A model generated the notes under the pieces. It ran no database searches, was not told the DNA's origin, and worked only from the letters and a program-made list of their open reading frames with translations. The translations under genes were made by a program, and so were the position numbers. From Actinomycetospora cinnamomea (GTDB lineage Bacteria > Actinomycetota > Actinomycetes > Mycobacteriales > Pseudonocardiaceae): a stretch of 64,000 bases of DNA. This document shows positions 18,292-25,843 of this stretch, one piece after another; the first letter of the stretch is position 1, and every line of letters starts with the position of its first letter. The stretch lies in assembly GCF_003096675.1 (NCBI RefSeq), contig NZ_QEKW01000018.1, positions 22,110 to 86,109 on the forward strand, read 5' to 3'.

Positions 18292-19404
18292 ATGCGAGAC
18301 ACCCTCCTCCGCCCCCGGGTGCTGGTGCCTGCGGTCGCCCTCGCGGCCGTGGCCGTGGTCGTGGTGGTCGTGGCCGTGGTCGGCGTCGGCGGGGAGGACC
18401 CGGCGCCCGCGACGGCGTCGCCGACACCGGCCGGCGGGGAGACGCCCGAGGTGGTCACCGCGGGGGTCCCGTTCGCCGACCGCCTGGTCGTCTACAACGG
18501 ACGCTCGCACTACGGCGACGAGCAGGTGTTCCGCGAGTTCGAGGCGCGGACCGGGGTCCGCATCGAGCTGCGCGGAGGCACCGCCGGAGAGCTCGGCGAG
18601 CGGCTGGCCCAGGAGGGCGCGGACACCCCGGCGGACCTGCTGATCACCACCGATCTGGCCAACCTGTGGCGGGCCGAGCAGCAGGGCCTGCTCCAGCCGG
18701 TGACCAGCGAGACGCTGCGCACCCAGGTGCCCGAGAGGCTGCACGCCGACGACGGCGCCTGGTGGGCGGTCTCCACCCGGCTCCGGGTGCCCCTGGTGGC
18801 CACCGAGCGCGTCCGGCCCGAGGCCGTGACCGGCTACGAGAGCCTGGGCGACCCGGCCTTCGCCGGGCGCACCTGCCTGCGCACGTCCAACAGCGAGTAC
18901 AACCAGTCGCTGGTCGCCGACATGATCGCCAAGCGGGGGCCCCAGGCCACCGAGGCCCTCCTGCGCTCCTGGATGGCCAACGACCCCGACATCCTGGGCT
19001 CCGACGGCGAGATGCTCGCGGCGATGGCGGCCGGCGACTGCGACGTCGGCCTCGCCAACCACTACTACCTGGGGCGGGCCCTGAAGGACGACCCGTCCTT
19101 CCCCGTCGCCCCCGCCTGGCCGGACCAGGGAGGGGCGGGCGCCCACGCCAACGTCTCCGGGGTGGGCGTGGTGCGCGGCTCGGACGCGGTGCCGACCGCC
19201 GTGGCGCTGATGGAGTGGCTCACCTCGCCGCCCGCCCAGGAGCAGATCGTGTCGCGCAGCGAGTTCGCCGCGAACCCGCAGGTGCCCCCGCCGGCCCACA
19301 TCGCGTCGTGGGCCGACGTGCGGATCGACCCGATCGCGGTCGAGGAGGCCGGGCCGCTGCTGGACGAGGCGGTCGCGATGATGCTGGCCGTCGGATGGCG
19401 GTGA
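18292..19404 (+). CDS. Fe(III) ABC transporter substrate-binding protein (FbpA/FutA-like)
   Basis: A 370-residue periplasmic-type binding protein of the ferric-iron family. A signal or anchor helix (about residues 8-30) has no lipobox cysteine, so it is secreted or helix-anchored. The mature part begins ADRLVVYNGRSHYG, typical of FutA/FbpA proteins, and the double-tyrosine iron site is seen in GLANHYYLGRAL near residue 250. It feeds the permease encoded immediately downstream, whose start lies inside this gene's 3' end. Promoter shared with the ATPase gene. Confidence 0.9.
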   Translation: MRDTLLRPRVLVPAVALAAVAVVVVVVAVVGVGGEDPAPATASPTPAGGETPEVVTAGVPFADRLVVYNGRSHYGDEQVFREFEARTGVRIELRGGTAGELGERLAQEGADTPADLLITTDLANLWRAEQQGLLQPVTSETLRTQVPERLHADDGAWWAVSTRLRVPLVATERVRPEAVTGYESLGDPAFAGRTCLRTSNSEYNQSLVADMIAKRGPQATEALLRSWMANDPDILGSDGEMLAAMAAGDCDVGLANHYYLGRALKDDPSFPVAPAWPDQGGAGAHANVSGVGVVRGSDAVPTAVALMEWLTSPPAQEQIVSRSEFAANPQVPPPAHIASWADVRIDPIAVEEAGPLLDEAVAMMLAVGWR

Positions 19405-21086
19405 CGACGCCGCCCCCCATCGCGTCGACGGCGCCACCGCCCCGGCCGCGCCGGCGCACGCCGAGATGGGCGGTGCTGGGCGTGCTCACGGCGCTGGCGG
19501 TGGCCGGGCCGCTGGTCGCGCTGCCGCTGAGCTTCCTCGCCGGGGACGACGGTGTGGACCGGATCGCCCTCGCGCTGCTGCCCGGGGCCCTGGGACGCAG
19601 CGTGCTGCTCGGGGTCGGGGTCGCGATCGGCACGCTCGTCGTCGGTGGCGGGCTCGCGGTGCTCGTCTCGTTCTGGGACTTCCCCGGCCGGCGGTGGCTC
19701 GACTGGGCCCTCGTCCTGCCGCTGGCCATGCCCGGGTACGTCCTGGTGTTCGTGCTGGTCGGGCAGCTCGGGTACGCGAACCCGCTGCAGAGCAGCCTGT
19801 TCGGGGCCGGGCTGGACGTGCCGGGCCTGCGCGGGCCGGCCGGGGCGATCGCGGTCCTCACCGCGGTGCTCTACCCCTACGTCTACGTCCTCGGACGCAG
19901 CGCGTTCCTCGGCCAGTCGCGGCAGTCGATGGAGGCGGCCCGCAGCCTCGGTCGCAGCCACGGGCAGGCCGTCCGCTCGGTGGCCCTGCCCCTGGCCCGC
20001 CCGGCCCTGGCCGCCGGTGCCGCGCTCGCGGTGATGGAGGCCCTGGCCGACTTCGGGGCGGTGAGCCTCCTGGGCTACCAGGCGCTGACCGACGCGATCT
20101 ACCGGCTCTGGTTCGGGGCGTTCGACCGGGCCGCCGCGTTGCAGCTGGCGACGGTGCTCGTCGGGCTGGCCCTGCTCATGGTGGTCGTCGAGCGCCTGCT
20201 GCGCGGCCGGGCCCGCTACCACCAGGCGCTCGCCCGCGGCGACACCGTCACGCCCCGCCGACTGCGCGGCGCCCGCGCCGCCGTGGCGACCGCGGTGCCC
20301 TGTCTCCTGCTCGCCGTCGTGTTCGCCGTCCCGGTCGCCCAGCTGCTGGCCTGGTCGGTCGAGACGGTGCTGGCGGACCGGGTCGGCGCGGGCCTCGCCG
20401 AGGCCGCGCTCAACACGTTGCTGCTCGGGCTGGCGGCCGCGTTCCTCGCCGTGATCACGTCGACCGTCATCGTGTACGGCCAGCGGGTCGCGCCCTCCCG
20501 GCTCGGGACGGCCGCCGCCCGCCTGGCCTCGGTGGGCTACGCCGTCCCGGGCACGGTCATCGCGGTGGCCATCTACGTGCCGCTGGTGTGGGTCGATCGC
20601 CGGCTCATCGACCTCGCCCAGGGCACGTTCGGCACCACCCTCGGGCTCGTGTTCACCGGCACCGCTCTCGGGCTGCTGCTGGCCTACCTCGTCCGGTTCC
20701 ACGCGCAGGCGTTCTTCGCCGTCGATGCGCGGATGGGGCGCGTCCACCCCGATCTCGACGACGCCGCCCGGTCGCTGGGCGCGGACCGGGGGCGGGTGCT
20801 CGCCGAAGTGCACCTCCCCCTGCTGCTGCCCGGGCTGCTCACCGCGGCGCTGCTCGTCATGGTGGAGGTCATGAAGGAGCTCCCGGCGACGGCCCTGCTC
20901 CGCCCGCTCGGAGGCGACACGCTGGCGATCATGGCGTGGGAGGCGACGAAGGACTCCCGGTTCGACACCGCGGCGCTGCCGTCGCTGCTGATCGTCGCCG
21001 TGGGCCTCGTCCCGGTCCTGCTGCTCATCCGGCTCTGGGGTCGCTCCGGCCCGGCCGCGGCCACCGGTCGGGTACCGCCCGGGTAG
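19395..21086 (+). CDS. Fe(III) ABC transporter permease, fused two-domain (FbpB-like)
   Basis: A 563-residue permease with two binding-protein-dependent transport domains in one chain, as in FbpB/SfuB. There are about 12 helices. EAA loops are visible in the first half (MEAARSLGRSHGQAVRSVAL) and in the second (LDDAARSLGADRGRVLAEVH). The ATG at 19395 overlaps the binding-protein gene by 10 bases. The 3' end overlaps the convergent flavoprotein gene by 62 bases, so the last 20 codons of each are antisense to each other. Confidence 0.9.
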   Translation: MAVTTPPPIASTAPPPRPRRRTPRWAVLGVLTALAVAGPLVALPLSFLAGDDGVDRIALALLPGALGRSVLLGVGVAIGTLVVGGGLAVLVSFWDFPGRRWLDWALVLPLAMPGYVLVFVLVGQLGYANPLQSSLFGAGLDVPGLRGPAGAIAVLTAVLYPYVYVLGRSAFLGQSRQSMEAARSLGRSHGQAVRSVALPLARPALAAGAALAVMEALADFGAVSLLGYQALTDAIYRLWFGAFDRAAALQLATVLVGLALLMVVVERLLRGRARYHQALARGDTVTPRRLRGARAAVATAVPCLLLAVVFAVPVAQLLAWSVETVLADRVGAGLAEAALNTLLLGLAAAFLAVITSTVIVYGQRVAPSRLGTAAARLASVGYAVPGTVIAVAIYVPLVWVDRRLIDLAQGTFGTTLGLVFTGTALGLLLAYLVRFHAQAFFAVDARMGRVHPDLDDAARSLGADRGRVLAEVHLPLLLPGLLTAALLVMVEVMKELPATALLRPLGGDTLAIMAWEATKDSRFDTAALPSLLIVAVGLVPVLLLIRLWGRSGPAAATGRVPPG

Positions 21087-22578
21087 GCCGGCGCGGCAGG
21101 ATCGGGGCGTCCCGTCCGGTGCGCGCGTGCTGCTCGGCCGCGCCCTCCTCGTGGTAGTCGGCCTCCACGTTCACCGCCCAGATGTCGTGGCCGGCCCCGA
21201 ACAGGACGTTCTCCACCGCCAGCGCGGCGGTGAGCATCGAGTGGTCCTGGTTGTTGTAGCGGTGCTGACCGTTGCGCCCGATCGGGTGCACGTTGGTGGC
21301 GTGCTCGTCCAGCCAGGCACGCAGGACCGCGACGTTGGCCCGGTACTCGTGGTCGTAGACGGGGTAGGCCTTCGGCATCCGCACCACGTAGCCGGCCTCG
21401 ACCCCCTCGGGGTCGACGAGCCCCAGCTCGGCCAGCTCGCGGGTTCCGAGGGCCACCAGATCGGCGTCCGGAAGCTCCCAGAGGTCGTCGCCCTCGAACA
21501 CGAAGTACTCGAGGCCCAGGCAGGTCCGGCCGGGCTTGACCATCGACTCCGACCAGGCGCCGAAGTTCTGGATGCGGCCGACCCGCACCTGCGGGGCGTG
21601 CACGTAGATCCAGTTGTCCGGGAAGGCGGACCGCTCGGGCACCACCAGGGCCACGGTCAGGAAGTCCCGGAAACCGAGGGCGTCGGCGGCCGCGCGCACC
21701 CGGGGTGGCGGCGGGGGGTCCATCGCGCGCACCAGATCGGGCAGCGGCATCGACGAGAACACCTCGCCGCACCGGTAGGTGGTCACGGCGCCGTCGTCCG
21801 TGGAGGCCTCGACGCCGTGGACCCGGCCGTCGCGGTGCCGGATCCTCGTCACGGTCTGCTCCAGCGCGACCTTGCTGCCGGCGGCCTCGACCAGTTCGCG
21901 GCACCGCTCCCACATCATCCCCGGTCCATGACGGGGATAGTGGAACTCCTCGATCAGCGAGGTGATCGCGGTGTCACGCCGCCCGGGTCGCAGCCCGCTC
22001 CACACCGCGGTCGCCAGCGACACGTCCTTGATCCGCTGGGAGGCCCAGTCCGCCGCGATGTCGGTGGCCGGTACCCCCCACACCTTCTCGTTGTACGTCT
22101 TGAAGAAGTGCCGGTAGAGCCGTCGCCCGAACCGCGCCGCCACCCAGCCCTCCAGGTGGGACTGGTCGGCCGGCGGCCGGATCCGGGCCCGCACGTAGGA
22201 CAGCGTGCAGAGCAGTGCCTCGACCGGCCCCAGCGTGCGGAGCGCCCCGACCGGACGCAGGGGGTAGTCGTAGAAGCGGTCCCGGTAGAGGATGCGGCTC
22301 TGCCGCGGGCGGAGCAGGAAGTCGCGCTCGCCCAGGATCTCGTGCCACAGCGCCCGGACGCGCGGCACCTTGGTGAAGAAGCGGTGGCCCCCGATGTCGA
22401 AGCGCCAGCCGTCGCGCTCGACGGTGCGGCTGATCCCGCCGACGACGTCGTCGGCCTCGAGCACCGTGGCGGGGCGCTCGTGGCGGCCGAGCTCGTAGGC
22501 GGCCGTGAGCCCCGCGGGACCGGCACCGATGATCAGGATCCCGGTACCGGGCTGCGTGCCCTCGGGCTCAGATCGCAC
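21025..22578 (-). CDS. FAD-dependent oxidoreductase, UDP-galactopyranose mutase-like
   Basis: A 517-residue flavoprotein. The dinucleotide-binding motif is [17 protein letters not shown] (residues 14-30), followed by [13 protein letters not shown] and [11 protein letters not shown] segment [14 protein letters not shown] resembles the KPYTEKQW motif of UDP-galactopyranose mutase. The protein belongs to the broad HemY/UGM-like group found in polysaccharide clusters. Its start overlaps the end of the UDP-glucuronate decarboxylase-like gene by 11 bases, so both probably act on one nucleotide sugar, perhaps contracting a pyranose ring to a furanose. That reaction is inference. The last 25 residues look poorly conserved and overlap fbpB. 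Confidence 0.82.
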   Translation of the reverse strand: MRSEPEGTQPGTGILIIGAGPAGLTAAYELGRHERPATVLEADDVVGGISRTVERDGWRFDIGGHRFFTKVPRVRALWHEILGERDFLLRPRQSRILYRDRFYDYPLRPVGALRTLGPVEALLCTLSYVRARIRPPADQSHLEGWVAARFGRRLYRHFFKTYNEKVWGVPATDIAADWASQRIKDVSLATAVWSGLRPGRRDTAITSLIEEFHYPRHGPGMMWERCRELVEAAGSKVALEQTVTRIRHRDGRVHGVEASTDDGAVTTYRCGEVFSSMPLPDLVRAMDPPPPPRVRAAADALGFRDFLTVALVVPERSAFPDNWIYVHAPQVRVGRIQNFGAWSESMVKPGRTCLGLEYFVFEGDDLWELPDADLVALGTRELAELGLVDPEGVEAGYVVRMPKAYPVYDHEYRANVAVLRAWLDEHATNVHPIGRNGQHRYNNQDHSMLTAALAVENVLFGAGHDIWAVNVEADYHEEGAAEQHARTGRDAPILPRRPTRAVPDRWPRPGRSDPRAG

Positions 22579-23533
22579 GGGGTGCCACCGACCGCTCGGG
22601 ACCCGCCCGGAGCCACTCGATCGTCCGGCGCAGCCCCTCACCCAGGCCGACCGCCGGCTCCCAGCCGAGCTCCCGCCGGGCGAGCGTGATGTCGGGGCGG
22701 CGTACCGTCGGGTCGTCCTCCGGGCGCGGGACGAACCGGAGGGTGCCCGGCACGCCGACGAGGTCGAGGATCCCGCGGGCCAGGTCCTCGATGGAGACCT
22801 CGTGCGGGTTGCCGATGTTGACCGGACCGGCCAGGGGCGAGTGCAGCAGCCGCACGCAGCCCTCGACGAGGTCGTCGACGTACTGGATGGACCGGGTCTG
22901 GCGGCCGTCGCCGGCCACGGTCAACGGCTCGCCCGCCAGCGCCTGGCGGATGAAGGTGGGCACGGCGCGCCCGTCGTCGGGCCGCATCCGCGGGCCGTGC
23001 GTGTTGAAGATGCGCACGATCGCGGTGTCCACCGCCTGGGACCGCCGGTAGGCCATGGTCATCGCCTCGGCGAACCGCTTCGCCTCGTCGTAGACCCCGC
23101 GCGGGCCGACCGGGTTGACGTGTCCCCAGTAGCTCTCCGGCTGCGGGTGGACCTGGGGGTCCCCGTAGGCCTCCGAGGTGGAGGCGAGCAGGTACCGCGC
23201 CTTCTTCTCCTTGGCCAGCCCCAGGGTGTGCAGCGTCCCGATCGACCCCACCTTGAGGGTCTCGATCGGCATCCGCAGGTAGTCGATCGGCGAGGCCGGG
23301 GACGCGAAGTGGAGCACGACGTCGACGTCGCCGACGACGTGCACGAAGTCGGTGACGTCGGCGCGGACGAACCGGAACGGCCCGATCTCGGCGAGGTGCT
23401 CGACGTTGCGGGGCGAGCCGGTGCTCAGGTCGTCCAGGCACAGCACGCTGTAGCCCTCGCGGATCAGCCGCTCACACAGGTGCGAGCCGAGGAACCCCGC
23501 CCCTCCGGTGACGACCGCTCGTGGCCGTGGCAC
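22568..23533 (-). CDS. NAD-dependent epimerase/dehydratase, UDP-glucuronate decarboxylase-like
   Basis: A 321-residue extended SDR. The NAD motif is [11 protein letters not shown] (residues 9-19), the catalytic triad has Ser/Thr near residue 119 and YDEAK with Tyr148 and Lys152. The sequence around [16 protein letters not shown] and [17 protein letters not shown] is characteristic of UDP-glucuronate decarboxylases (UXS), which convert UDP-glucuronate to UDP-xylose. First gene of a two-gene operon with the UGM-like flavoprotein. An iron-box-like site lies upstream. A dTDP-glucose dehydratase is a less likely alternative. Confidence 0.88.
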   Translation of the reverse strand: MPRPRAVVTGGAGFLGSHLCERLIREGYSVLCLDDLSTGSPRNVEHLAEIGPFRFVRADVTDFVHVVGDVDVVLHFASPASPIDYLRMPIETLKVGSIGTLHTLGLAKEKKARYLLASTSEAYGDPQVHPQPESYWGHVNPVGPRGVYDEAKRFAEAMTMAYRRSQAVDTAIVRIFNTHGPRMRPDDGRAVPTFIRQALAGEPLTVAGDGRQTRSIQYVDDLVEGCVRLLHSPLAGPVNIGNPHEVSIEDLARGILDLVGVPGTLRFVPRPEDDPTVRRPDITLARRELGWEPAVGLGEGLRRTIEWLRAGPERSVAPRAI

Positions 23534-23649
23534 GCCCCCCTCACCCGACCGTGGAGGACGGGCGCGGACCGCGGCACGACCGCGTCCGCGGCGTCCCGGA
23601 GCGACGTGACATCAAGGGACCCACTTCCGCGAGGCGCCGGTTTGTCCAG

Positions 23650-23668
23650 TAAAGGTAGCCTATCCTCG
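23650..23668. promoter_or_regulatory. Iron-box-like site upstream of the UXS-like/UGM-like operon
   Basis: TAAAGGTAGCCTATCCTCG matches the DtxR/IdeR consensus at 14 of 19 positions by hand alignment, but its left half is imperfect, so it is the weakest of the four sites. It lies 117 bases upstream of the epimerase start in an otherwise gene-free gap and shares the ATAGGCTA half-site (reverse strand) with the site at 18202-18220. Confidence 0.4.
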
Positions 23669-23693
23669 CCTCGAGGTGCCCTCCCGGCTCCGA

Positions 23694-24617
23694 TCACCGG
23701 GTGCGGATCGCGGGCCAGTGCCGGCGCCAGGCGTCCGCGTCCATGTTCGCCGGATCCTCCCCCACCGCGCGCGCCGCGTCCTCGGCGGCGCGGACCCCCG
23801 CGGCGAGCGCGTCGGCGGCGGCCCGCAGGGCACCTTCGGGGTCACCGTCGTGAGCGCGCACGCCGTCGTACAGCGCCGCTCCGGGCGCCCCGGCCGGGAC
23901 CGCCGCGCCCAGGAGCTCCTCGGGGACCCCGGCCTTCCGCGCCCGGGACAGGTACTTCGCGACGAGCGCCGCGGCCGGCTGCGACCGCGCGACGCCCTCG
24001 AGCGCCGAGGCCCGGCGCTTCTCCACGGCCTTGAGCTCCTCCCAGCGCACCTGCTGCTCCCCGGGGGTCATCGCGGCCCCGTGGATCACCTCGCCGTCGG
24101 AGAAGACGTGGGGGTGGCGCCCGACGAGCTTGGCGACGAGCGCCTCGGCCACCTCGTCGATCCCGAACGGGTCCGCGGCGTCCTCGGTCGCGATCCGGGC
24201 GTGGAAGAGCACCTGGAGCAGGACGTCGCCGAGCTCCTCGCGCACGGCGACGCGGTCGCCGTCGGCCACCGCGTCGTAGAGCTCGTAGGTCTCCTCGACG
24301 AGGTAGCGCAGCAGCGACGCCGACGTCTGCGCGGCGTCCCACGGGCACCCGCCCGGCGAGCGCAGCCGGTCCATCACCCGCACGGCGTCGAGGAGCGCGG
24401 CGCCGGGGGTCGTCGGGGCCGGGACCAGCTCGACGACCGTGCCGGCCGCGACCGGGGCGTCGGGCCCCACGGCGCCGAGGTCCCGGGTGAACGCGGCCGC
24501 GACGTCGGCGGGGAGGTCGGGGTGCAGGCGCACCTGGTCGGCGGCCGCGACCGCCCGCACCGCCGCGGCGGGCAGCACCGCGCCGAGCCGGGGGTCGACG
24601 GGGACGGTCTCGCTCAC
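23694..24617 (-). CDS. mazG: MazG nucleoside triphosphate pyrophosphohydrolase
   Basis: A house-cleaning NTP pyrophosphohydrolase of 307 residues. The MazG core is clear: DRLRSPGGCPWDAAQT, then RYLVEETYELYDAV, and EELGDVLLQVLFHARI with the ExxE and ExxD metal-binding acids. About 90 residues precede the core and a helical tail follows, as in other actinobacterial MazG proteins. The GTG at 24617 overlaps the upstream lipoprotein stop. In mycobacteria mazG follows mfd directly and precedes lpqU; here a SurA-like gene lies between mfd and mazG, and lpqU is 19 kb away. Confidence 0.92.
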   Translation of the reverse strand: MSETVPVDPRLGAVLPAAAVRAVAAADQVRLHPDLPADVAAAFTRDLGAVGPDAPVAAGTVVELVPAPTTPGAALLDAVRVMDRLRSPGGCPWDAAQTSASLLRYLVEETYELYDAVADGDRVAVREELGDVLLQVLFHARIATEDAADPFGIDEVAEALVAKLVGRHPHVFSDGEVIHGAAMTPGEQQVRWEELKAVEKRRASALEGVARSQPAAALVAKYLSRARKAGVPEELLGAAVPAGAPGAALYDGVRAHDGDPEGALRAAADALAAGVRAAEDAARAVGEDPANMDADAWRRHWPAIRTR

Positions 24618-25621
24618 GGCGCGGTGGTGCGCACCGGCAGGACGACGCCGGCGGCCGCTTCGTCCTCGACCACGTCGAGCTGTGTCGGGTCCCAGGCGCC
24701 GTAGCGGGGGCTCACCGTCACGCCGAGCTCGAGCGCCAGCGGCTGGAGCTGGCGCAGCCCGAACCCGAACATCGTGTTCTCGTCGACGGCCGCGGCCGGG
24801 ACGACGCCGGGCCCGGGCGGCGGGGCGTCGAGACGCCGCTCGCGCACATGGATCACCGTCCACGGGCCCTGGGCCGGGTCCTGGCCGCCGGCCTGCGACC
24901 CCGATCCGGCCGGTGCGAGCGCCACCGTGCCCGCCGGCAGCCCGAACAGCACGGACGACGCCGTCTGGCCCACTCCCCCGCCCTGGTCGGTGCCCGGGCG
25001 CAGCGACAGCCCCGTGGCGCCGGCACCCGCGCCCTGGGCCCCGAAGAGGGCCGCGGCGCGCGCCGGGTCGGCGGCGACCTGTGCGGCCAGGGCCTCCGCC
25101 GACGCGCGGTCGGGTGTCGCGGCGTAGTCGACGGTGACCGACAGCCGGTCGAACACCCGCCGCCCGATCTCGGTCGCGGCGATCTGGTCGGCCACCAGCT
25201 CGCGGATGGTCGCCGCGTCGAACCCGCTGCCGCGCGCGGCCGCCTCGGCCCCGCCGGCCCGTGCCAGCGCCGCGTCCACCTGCTGGGGCGCCACGACGAC
25301 ACCGTCGCGGCGCGACTGCTCGGCGATCAGCTCGTGCAGCACCCGCACCGTCACCAGCCGCCGCGACTCCTGCGCGAGCAGCTCGGGCGGGATCGGCGCC
25401 CCGGGCGGGACGCCCTGCGCCGCTCCCTGCTGGTCGACCGCGACCCGCAGGTCCGGCACCGCGGTCCGCAGCCCGGCCTGGATCTCGTCGACCGTGATCA
25501 CCTGGTCGCCGACGATCGCCGCCGCGCCCGTGCGGTCCGGGCCCGACCCGCACCCGGCGAGGACGAGCAGGGCGACGAGGGTCGACGCGAGGAGCAGGGG
25601 CAGACGTCGCACGTCGGTCAC
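24614..25621 (-). CDS. SurA N-terminal domain lipoprotein
   Basis: A 335-residue exported protein. It has a lipoprotein signal with lipobox VLAGC (Cys24), then a SurA/PrsA-like helical N-domain starting AAIVGDQVITVDEIQAGL, the pattern of parvulin-type chaperones. No complete PpiC isomerase domain can be recognised, so a chaperone role outside the membrane is more likely than proline isomerisation. It overlaps mazG by GTGA and lies 222 bases after mfd, with hairpin repeats between. Confidence 0.82.
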   Translation of the reverse strand: MTDVRRLPLLLASTLVALLVLAGCGSGPDRTGAAAIVGDQVITVDEIQAGLRTAVPDLRVAVDQQGAAQGVPPGAPIPPELLAQESRRLVTVRVLHELIAEQSRRDGVVVAPQQVDAALARAGGAEAAARGSGFDAATIRELVADQIAATEIGRRVFDRLSVTVDYAATPDRASAEALAAQVAADPARAAALFGAQGAGAGATGLSLRPGTDQGGGVGQTASSVLFGLPAGTVALAPAGSGSQAGGQDPAQGPWTVIHVRERRLDAPPPGPGVVPAAAVDENTMFGFGLRQLQPLALELGVTVSPRYGAWDPTQLDVVEDEAAAGVVLPVRTTAP

Positions 25622-25690
25622 CTTCTCACCCGGCGGTGCGGGGGCCTCGGGCGCCCGGGTGGGTCGAGGCGGTCCCGCCGCCGCCCTGGC

Positions 25691-25813
25691 AGCGAGGGCG
25701 TCCCTCGCTGCCTCCCACGCAGCCAGGGCGCCCCTCGCAGCGCCGCCTCCCCTCCCTCACCTCGGAGCGAGGGCGTCCCTCGCTGCCTCCCACGCAGCCA
25801 AGGCGCCCCTCGC
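25691..25813. repeat. Two 48-base direct repeats, each with a perfect hairpin
   Basis: Near-identical 48-base copies lie at 25691-25738 and 25766-25813, with one mismatch. Each begins with AGCGAGGGCGTCCCTCGCT, two 8-base arms around a 3-base loop, and continues CTCCCACGCAGCC. They lie between the mfd stop and the lipoprotein start. They could act as paired terminators/attenuators or be copies of a dispersed palindromic element. Confidence 0.85.
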
Positions 25814-25843
25814 TCCCTAACGCCGACCCGACGCCGCTGATGG

